From: Acanthosoma haemorrhoidale
Lineage: Eukaryota > Arthropoda > Insecta > Hemiptera > Acanthosomatidae
Length of the DNA stretch: 64,000 nt
Assembly: GCA_930367205.1 (NCBI GenBank)
Contig: OV884009.1
Coordinates: 93,393,189 to 93,457,188, forward strand
Direction: 5' to 3'
Of the stretch, positions 58,581-64,000 are shown one piece after another; the stretch's first letter is position 1, and every line of letters starts with the position of its first letter. The position numbers and the translations under genes are program-made. The notes beneath the pieces were generated by a model, which ran no database searches, was not told the DNA's origin, and saw only the letters and a program-made list of their open reading frames with translations.

Positions 58581-58735
58581 AGCATACACATATTGTCCTC
58601 TCATAAATACGCTTCATGAACCACCTATTAATTTAATTTAATCTCTCCATTGTTAATCACTTTATCATAGAACAATCATTCTGTCCACCCTACCAGTAGA
58701 CATCTAGACCAGCTGGGTGCTCGGATGGAAATATG

Positions 58736-58741
58736 AATAAA
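58736..58741 (+). promoter_or_regulatory. Poly(A) signal after the plus-strand terminal exon
   Basis: AATAAA about 156 bases after the stop at 58580, the first such signal on this strand after the stop. Confidence 0.45.
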
Positions 58742-58939
58742 ATGATTCTGTGCAAATTACTAAATATTTTCAACCAAAAGAATTTTGTTTAATTTTTTAA
58801 TCCACTCCATGTGAAGACTCATTCATATGTTAAAGAAGATTTCACATTTAATTTTTCTTTCTTTTATTTCCTGTTATAATTCATTTATAACTTTTTTTTG
58901 TCTTTGATAATATTTTAATAAACAAAATTATAATTACCT

Positions 58940-61095
58940 ACATTGAAAATAAAATAAAAGTACATGACAAATAAAACAAAAGTTGTATTGAAAATAAAAT
59001 AAGAGTACATGGATAACAAATAATTCCCTGTAGACTTGTTATTAACATGCTGACTTCATACTGCAGAGACCCAGGTTCAATTTTTGACTTGATCGAGGAA
59101 TAAGTGAGGGAAAAAATGGGCGGGGCCAGGCGGAAGAGATGAAGACAAGGAAGAGATGGTGATGTGGTTAAAAAAAGTTAGTTAGAGCCAGTTGAGAAGG
59201 GAAGTTTCAAGTAGTTAGTGGATGATCGAAGACGATTGGTGTGGGGACCTCGTATTTTCACTTGAAAGTATTGTAAGATGATTGTTATTATGTAAGGGTG
59301 CAGACAATATCAAGGAAACCGACCAAGCAGCATTATTGTTTGGAATTTCAGGTTCAATAAAAGGCACTATTTAAACTGGAGCAAGCCAAATTGAATAACA
59401 ATAAAATAATTAAGAACTCAAAAAGTATTTTATTTAGTATAATATATATATATATAAGTTTAATATGTTTGGTTGTCAATACCCAACCCTTAACCCCCAA
59501 CTTAACAAGAGGTGTTAAGAATAAATTATAAGTTTAATTATTTCGTTTTGTCAAAAAAAATATAATAATTTCATAATATTTATGAACATGTGGGTATATT
59601 TGATTTGTTCCTTTATAAACTTGGATATGAATGGAATTGTACATCAGTATGAATGAATTCTTACATCAAAATTATTAATTCTGTGTAAGCAAATTGTAAT
59701 TTTCTAATAAAGATCTTTAATTCTGTATTCTAATATAAAAAAAATATTTGAAGAAATATTTTTGATAAATAGTGTTTTTGCCTTTTGTTTGTGGCAGAAG
59801 GATTATGTAGGCCTCATAGTGAAAGTAAAATGTGTTCTGATAGTACTGAACCTCCACCTCTACCACCACAATCAGCAACTCCATGAGCGATGAATCGGGT
59901 TTATTAAGGCTTCCGGCTTGATTATCTTTAATCCCAATCAATTGGGTTAATCAAAGTTGACACTGGTGAACATTTTACCTGCATTTACTCTGTGACGTTT
60001 TTTTCCTCTCCTCAACCAAGTGTCATGAACTACTCAAAACTTTACAGAGATTTAGTCTAAAATCCCTTTTGAAATTGAAATTTTTTTTTTAATTTGGTTT
60101 TAAGTTTTGGTTTTGTATAAAAATTTACAAAAGTAAAACTATATTTTTAGGGATGTATATGAAAAAAAATGATGATTCTTAGTATAATTAGTTGTGGTTG
60201 TTTTCAACTACTGCCCTGCATTTTCAAGAAATACTGGATGAATATTGTCACTGATCACTGTAGAATTTGATTCATAACTTCAATAATTTGATCCTTCAAG
60301 GAGTGTGGAATGTTATTAGAAACTTTTTTTGGAGTATATTAAACATATGATCAATGGGGTTCAATTAGGCTTGGTTGAGAGGTAGGAAACAACAAAAAGT
60401 TTCTTATAATTTCAGCCAAAGCCCCAAATGTATTTCTTGGCATTTTTTTTTTATCCCTATAAAAATGTATTATTCTTGTTGTTTTCTGTTAAAAGTAACT
60501 TCTTTAATTAAGACTGGAGCATTCAAAAAAGGAAATTATAGATTTTCAGACTATATCCATATTCATTATTACATAAATAGCACATATTCATTTAACAATT
60601 GATGTTTTTAAAATTTAATAAATACAAATTTTTTATTTAGTCTTCCTAAAAAAAGTAAATGATTTTTATTATTGTATTTCCTTCTATCCTTTATTTATTG
60701 TTCTACAGGGAAGTTTTTGATTTCTTTATGTCCCATACATTAGTACATTACATATGCTGTTTCATATTTATTTACATGTTCTTTCGCATATCTACTGAAG
60801 AAAAAAACTAATGTTAATTAGTAACGACCTCAAAATGCTAAGAGTCTTCAATCCTACAGGCAACTGTCATATATAGAAACTTATAAGCAACTGAAAAAAC
60901 AAAATAAAAGGAACTATCAGTGGATGGAAATTAGATTAAGAAGATATAATTAAATATTAGAAGGAAACTGTGAATAGATTTTACATATACATTTTAATAC
61001 ACACCATCTATTTACATATAGAAATAGTATTTATTTTTTTTATTAACTGCATCCATGATGTGTTTGGCATTTTGAAGGTTATATGAAATTTTTAA
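58940..61095. other. AT-rich stretch, short repeat and SINE-like trace, no gene
   Basis: A two-unit repeat (attgaaaataaaataa.agtacatg) lies near 58944 and 58990. Bases 59040-59360 are GC- and purine-richer and include gagacccaggttcaattttt, a B-box-like string, so a decayed tRNA-derived SINE is possible. Minus-strand frames at 59717-59941 have no motif. The rest holds nothing recognised. Confidence 0.35.
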
Positions 61096-61100
61096 AGATG

Positions 61101-61147
61101 TAAGCTTATACTGCAGTCAAATGCTCTACCACTGCATTATAAGCTTA
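61101..61147 (-). tRNA. tRNA-Cys-like fragment inside a hairpin
   Basis: The minus strand contains CAGTGGTAGAGCATTTGACT followed by GCAG (about 61134-61111), which matches the D-arm to anticodon-arm of animal tRNA-Cys(GCA). The 5' acceptor and T-arm are absent. The piece is enclosed by inverted arms taagcttatactgcagt (61101-61117) and actgcattataagctta (61131-61147) with one mismatch. It is a fragment, not a functional tRNA gene. Confidence 0.55.
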
Positions 61148-61515
61148 TAAGGTGATCCCCATCACCTTTATTAGGGTCATATCAATCCAGTCATGATAAT
61201 GTGCATCATTGTACTTGTTATTGCATTATATAATTTTTATAAGAAATCAAACCTGTATATAATGTAGCGCCGCTCCATGAAATAGAAAAAATAATATGTA
61301 ATCAGATTCGACTAAGAATCTATATTTGAATAATTACTGTAAACTTTTTTAAGGGGCTATGAAAAAAACAAGATTAAAAACCGATTATAATGTTAATGAA
61401 TAAATATTCGCATTATATTCTCATAATGATTTCAGAAAGAGAATATAATTCATCGCCTGCACTATGAATAATTTATAATATATGTATATAATATAATTAA
61501 ATATATATGTATATA

Positions 61516-61626
61516 AGTTAAAGCCAGAGGCCTGACTATGTCGAATACTAATACGATCATGAAAAGTGATGTATTTCCCTCTTTCGTTATTATCTTTTTA
61601 TCTATCTTAACCGCCGGCGATTAACT
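61516..61626 (+). repeat. 5' LTR of gypsy-type element
   Basis: It begins AGTTAAAGCCAGAGG, ends CGGCGATTAACT, and is preceded by TATA, a typical target of the gypsy/errantivirus group. At 111 bp it is shorter than the relative's 179-bp LTR at 21361-21539. Both share the start and a tttccctctt block near the end, so a central deletion or divergence separates them. Confidence 0.72.
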
Positions 61627-61643
61627 GGTGCCGGAACCCGGGA
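61626..61643 (+). other. Primer-binding site
   Basis: TGGTGCCGGAACCCGGGA overlaps the last T of the LTR by one base and has the form of the complement of a tRNA 3' end (CCA terminus). The tRNA species was not identified. Confidence 0.65.
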
Positions 61644-61742
61644 ACCTCGTACGGCGTCGTAGAAAGTAATTGTTTTTTTTCTCTTACTCCCTAAGTTTTT
61701 TTCTTATCGTCTCCTCTCTTTATACGTTTTTTTTATAATAAC

Positions 61743-62453
61743 ATGCCAGAGGGAGTGTTACGACCCGCGGTGCTGAGTGGAGCTGCAGATATACCGCAGT
61801 TGCCTCAAACGACGATGGCAGCGGCTCACGCGACTACATTTGCGTGGATGAAGATTCAGGTGATCACGGCTCAGGATATGAGGAAGTCCATTTCCGATCT
61901 GGAGAGATTAGCGGGTGAGACCGGGGAACTGAATCATTTCCTTAAGGGGGGTGACCGGCTGATGATGTGGATAGAAGGAAAACGGACGGAGGACTTAATA
62001 ACTGAAGGAGATGCCGATTCACTAAGAGCAGCTCTGGTGTGCAGAGTTAAGCGGAGTATTCTGAACATGATCCAGGCTGACGAGGAGACCTCATGGACCA
62101 TAGTGAAGGAGCGGCTGAAGAAAGCATTCAGTGGGGGAAGATAGACCCCAGAAAAGGATATTTTTAAAATGTTCCGGGAGACGAAGAGGCACCGACAAAC
62201 AAACGGGCAGTACGCCGGAACACTGCTGGCTCAATATAATGGCATCACGGAGAAGATGCGGGAGACAGTGAGCGCGGCTGAAGAAGAAGACAGGATGGCG
62301 TTTTTGTCAACAATATTGAAGGTGCAGCTAGCGAATGAGACAGAAAGAAAGGAGGCGTTACCTAGAGAGCACACGCTTCTAGAATGCGCTCAAGAAATGG
62401 TGGACACCAGCGCCAGAGAGGAAATTACAGCTGGCGAGGAAGAAATGGGCTGA
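61743..62453 (+). mobile_element. Gypsy-type gag, one stop/frameshift
   Basis: ATG at 61743 opens 'MPEGVLRPAVLSGAADIPQL', continuing with 'MKIQVITAQDMRKSISDLER' to a stop at 62142. The frame resumes at about 62145-62169 ('FRETKRHRQTNGQYAGTLLA') and runs to 62453 ('HTLLECAQEMVDTSA'). The capsid-like part is helical with 'TSWTIVKERLKKAFSGG'. Matches to the minus-strand relative at 21250-20880 confirm family identity. The break around 62142 leaves gag non-functional unless read through. Confidence 0.82.
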
Positions 62454-62589
62454 AGGAAAGTAGTATATAGAAGGCCCAAAATCACGCCGGTTACATGAAG
62501 GAAGAAGGAAGCGGAGTACGGTGGAATAGAGAGAGCAGCAGTGGGAGAAAGGAGCCGAGGAAACAAGGGACGCCCCCCGGAGAAGGGAA

Positions 62590-62960
62590 GACAGGAAGTG
62601 TTATGAGTATGGGAAGACAGGACACCTGGTAGCAAAGTGCCCACGCACTAGGTGCTTCGAGTGTGGCACGGAGGGTCATGTAGCAAGACAGTGCCCATAT
62701 ATGAGCCCACGCAGAAACGTGAACCGGCCCGAATCAATGGAAATAAATGCTCAGAGAGTGTGGAGAAGGGAAGGCAGCAGTCGGAGGCTACAGAGACTTT
62801 GGAAACCTCCGAAACGGACAACGAAAGGGAAGAACCAGAAAGCGGAGTGGGCTGTGGAAGCGGCAGTGCCCGAAGGAGCGGTCGACGACAGGCGACAGAG
62901 GAGTGGGAAGAACGCGAGATCTGAGAAGAGTGGCAGCGGAGAGGCAACCGTAAGTTAATA
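62590..62960 (+). mobile_element. Gypsy-type nucleocapsid knuckles and basic tail
   Basis: In one plus frame a first knuckle CYEYGKTGHLVAKC (second Cys is Tyr) is followed by a perfect CCHC knuckle CFECGTEGHVARQC (about 62659-62700). An Arg/Lys/Glu-rich tail runs to a stop near 62957. The minus-strand relative has lost the same second Cys in knuckle 1 (Gly there). Confidence 0.8.
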
Positions 62961-62989
62961 AATAATAGTGTAAAAGGCGCACATAGCGG

Positions 62990-63580
62990 TCTGCCTATAA
63001 TTAGAGTCGCGAGTGGAGTGCAGTGCTTAGTGGACACCAGGAGTACCAACACAATAATGTGTCGGGAGACACTAGAGAACATGTGTGGAGGAGGGAGGAT
63101 GCCTCAAATGCAGGTATTTTCTTGCAGCTTGGTCACCCTGGGGGCCCCTACAGGGTTGAAGGGGAAGCGATAATAGGGCTAGAGAGATGTGATCGTAGCA
63201 AGAAGAAATTGCGGGTCCATGTCGTGGAAAAGATGCCCAAGGAATATGGTAGGATCATAGGATGTGATCTGTTAGGGAAAGAGGGAGCGAATATTAGGAA
63301 CAGGGAGGGGCAGTGGGACATTCGCTTTGGTAAGAAAACATATAGGTGGCTGAGAAAAGGGAGGGACGTAGGGAGAGACGGTAGGGCGCCAGTAGGGGCG
63401 ATTAGGCGAGCGGAGGACTGGAGAGTGGAACTCAAGAGAGAATATACGGACATTTTATTTAAGGAAGGGGAGAGATTGGGGGTCACAGGAAAAATGGTAC
63501 ACGAGATTCAGCTCAAGCAGGACCAAGTAAGCTACGTGAAGGAGCGCAGATACCCACCAGGCTCTGAGACACCATATTAG
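62990..63580 (+). mobile_element. Gypsy-type protease and linker
   Basis: The frame 'VASGVQCLVDTRSTNTIM' places the aspartic protease active site at 63033-63041, where the usual D-T-G reads D-T-R. A frameshift near 63110 moves the rest to another frame: 'RIIGCDLLGKEGANI' (protease end, I-x-G-x-D-L/F-L), then 'LKQDQVSYVKERRYPPGSET' (RT entry), with a stop at 63578. The Gly-to-Arg change and the frameshift make it inactive. Confidence 0.8.
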
Positions 63581-64000
63581 GGACAACTTAAGGAAACAGG
63601 GGATCATCGAAGATAGCACGTCACCATATAATAGCCCCTTATAGGCTGTTAAGAAAAAGAACACGGAAGGTGGGGTCCCAGATAAGTACAGGGTCGTAGT
63701 AGATTATTGGAGATTCAATGAAAATACGGTGGACGAGAAGTACCCGATTCCCAGGTTCGATGACATTCTGGACAGGCTGAGCGGCGCCAGGATTTTCAGC
63801 ACCCTGGATCTCAAAGCGATCTATCGCCAGATACGAATGAATCCTAGGGACCGACATAAGACAGCCAGAGAGAGGTCACTACGAGTTCACCAGGATGCCA
63901 TTTGGATTGAAAAATGCACCCATCACATTCCAAAGGATGTAAAAGGGATACGGTGGTTGATGGGAACACTGAACTACTACAGGCGATTCGTCCTAGAAAT
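63580..64000 (+). mobile_element. Gypsy-type RT, internally deleted, runs off the window
   Basis: The plus frame shows 'YRVVVDYWRFNENTVDEKYP', 'SGARIFSTLDLKAIYRQIRM' and '[18 protein letters not shown]' (to 63939). These are Ty3/gypsy RT blocks, with the first catalytic Asp in T-L-D-L. A stop follows and the sequence jumps to 'IRWLMGTLNYYRRFVLE' (from about 63945), a motif that lies after the RT thumb. The catalytic F/Y-x-D-D block is therefore deleted. Stops at about 63610 and 63640 also interrupt it. Confidence 0.85.

Noticed and set aside
59717..59941. 74-codon minus-strand ORF
   Set aside because: No domain motif, no convincing splice sites and ordinary AT-rich composition; treated as chance.
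62648..63082. 144-codon minus-strand ORF and neighbours at 62390-62679 and 63148-63486
   Set aside because: They are antisense shadows of the GC-rich gypsy-type gag/protease region on the plus strand.

Overview
The window is AT-rich, intron-rich eukaryotic DNA crowded with decayed transposable elements. The element mix (BEL/Pao, Ty3/gypsy with AGTTAA...TTAACT LTR ends, copia, jockey-like LINEs, Tc1, hAT) and two recognisable host proteins point to an arthropod, most likely an insect; nothing seen fixes the species. There are no operons, no CRISPR array and no ribosomal RNA gene. Most long open frames are transposon debris or its antisense. The host genes are visible only as short exons bounded by splice sites.

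Minus-strand gene 1 (about 20.1 kb down to 2.3 kb and probably off the left edge) encodes an ADD-domain protein of the ATRX/ADD1 type. Its exons lie at 20089-20094 (possible start), 17809-17878, 14576-14694, 10675-10803, 8090-8230, 6618-6752 and 2272-2406. Every exon junction is phase-compatible. All twelve zinc-binding cysteines are present: CTVC and CKKC in the GATA-like finger, and CRWC, CSQC, CRGC and CFCC in the PHD-like finger. The last two exons are near-identical 135-bp lysine-rich copies made by a segmental duplication that also carried a LINE.

Minus-strand gene 2 is a Graf-type (ARHGAP26/42-like) RhoGAP. Only its C-terminal SH3 region is visible: exon 27260-27327, SH3 first half 24357-24436, SH3 second half with stop 22198-22298, and a poly(A) signal at 22111-22116. 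A diverged second copy of the two SH3 exons, in the same order and phase and with the same stop position, lies at 55385-55461 and 53089-53189 inside a 2.5-kb duplicated block. This could be an alternative terminal SH3 cassette or the tail of a tandem paralogue.

Other possible host pieces are two phase-matched plus-strand exons ending a gene at 58580 (56603-56707 and 58526-58580, poly(A) signal at 58736), minus-strand exon candidates at 38.0-38.8 kb, and a frameshifted ORF at 36.4-36.7 kb.

Elements by region: BEL/Pao RT pseudogene 0.4-1.4 kb; a jockey/CR1-like LINE and its partial duplicate 4.5-8.0 kb; LINE pieces 12-13.6 kb; Ty3/gypsy LTR-gag remnant 20.3-21.5 kb next to a LINE 3' end; LINE 28.4-29.8 kb; Tc1 30 kb; copia 31.8-32.4 kb; two copies of another Ty3 element 33.7-35.4 and 41.0-43.6 kb; LINE end and hAT 44.2-45.2 kb; a 465-bp LINE RNase H segment repeated at 45.9 and 55.7 kb; a GC-rich element with 16-bp direct repeats at 49.1-49.7 kb; copia pieces 50.2-51.9 kb; and a gypsy-type element from 61.5 kb to the window end.

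The most unusual structures are the duplicated SH3 exon pair, the lysine-rich exon duplication flanked by LINE copies sharing one deletion, a perfect 112-bp inverted repeat at 37.2-37.9 kb, the GC-rich island at 49.1 kb, and a hairpin at 61.1 kb whose strand reads as a tRNA-Cys fragment. Nothing here clearly qualifies as a new multi-gene system.
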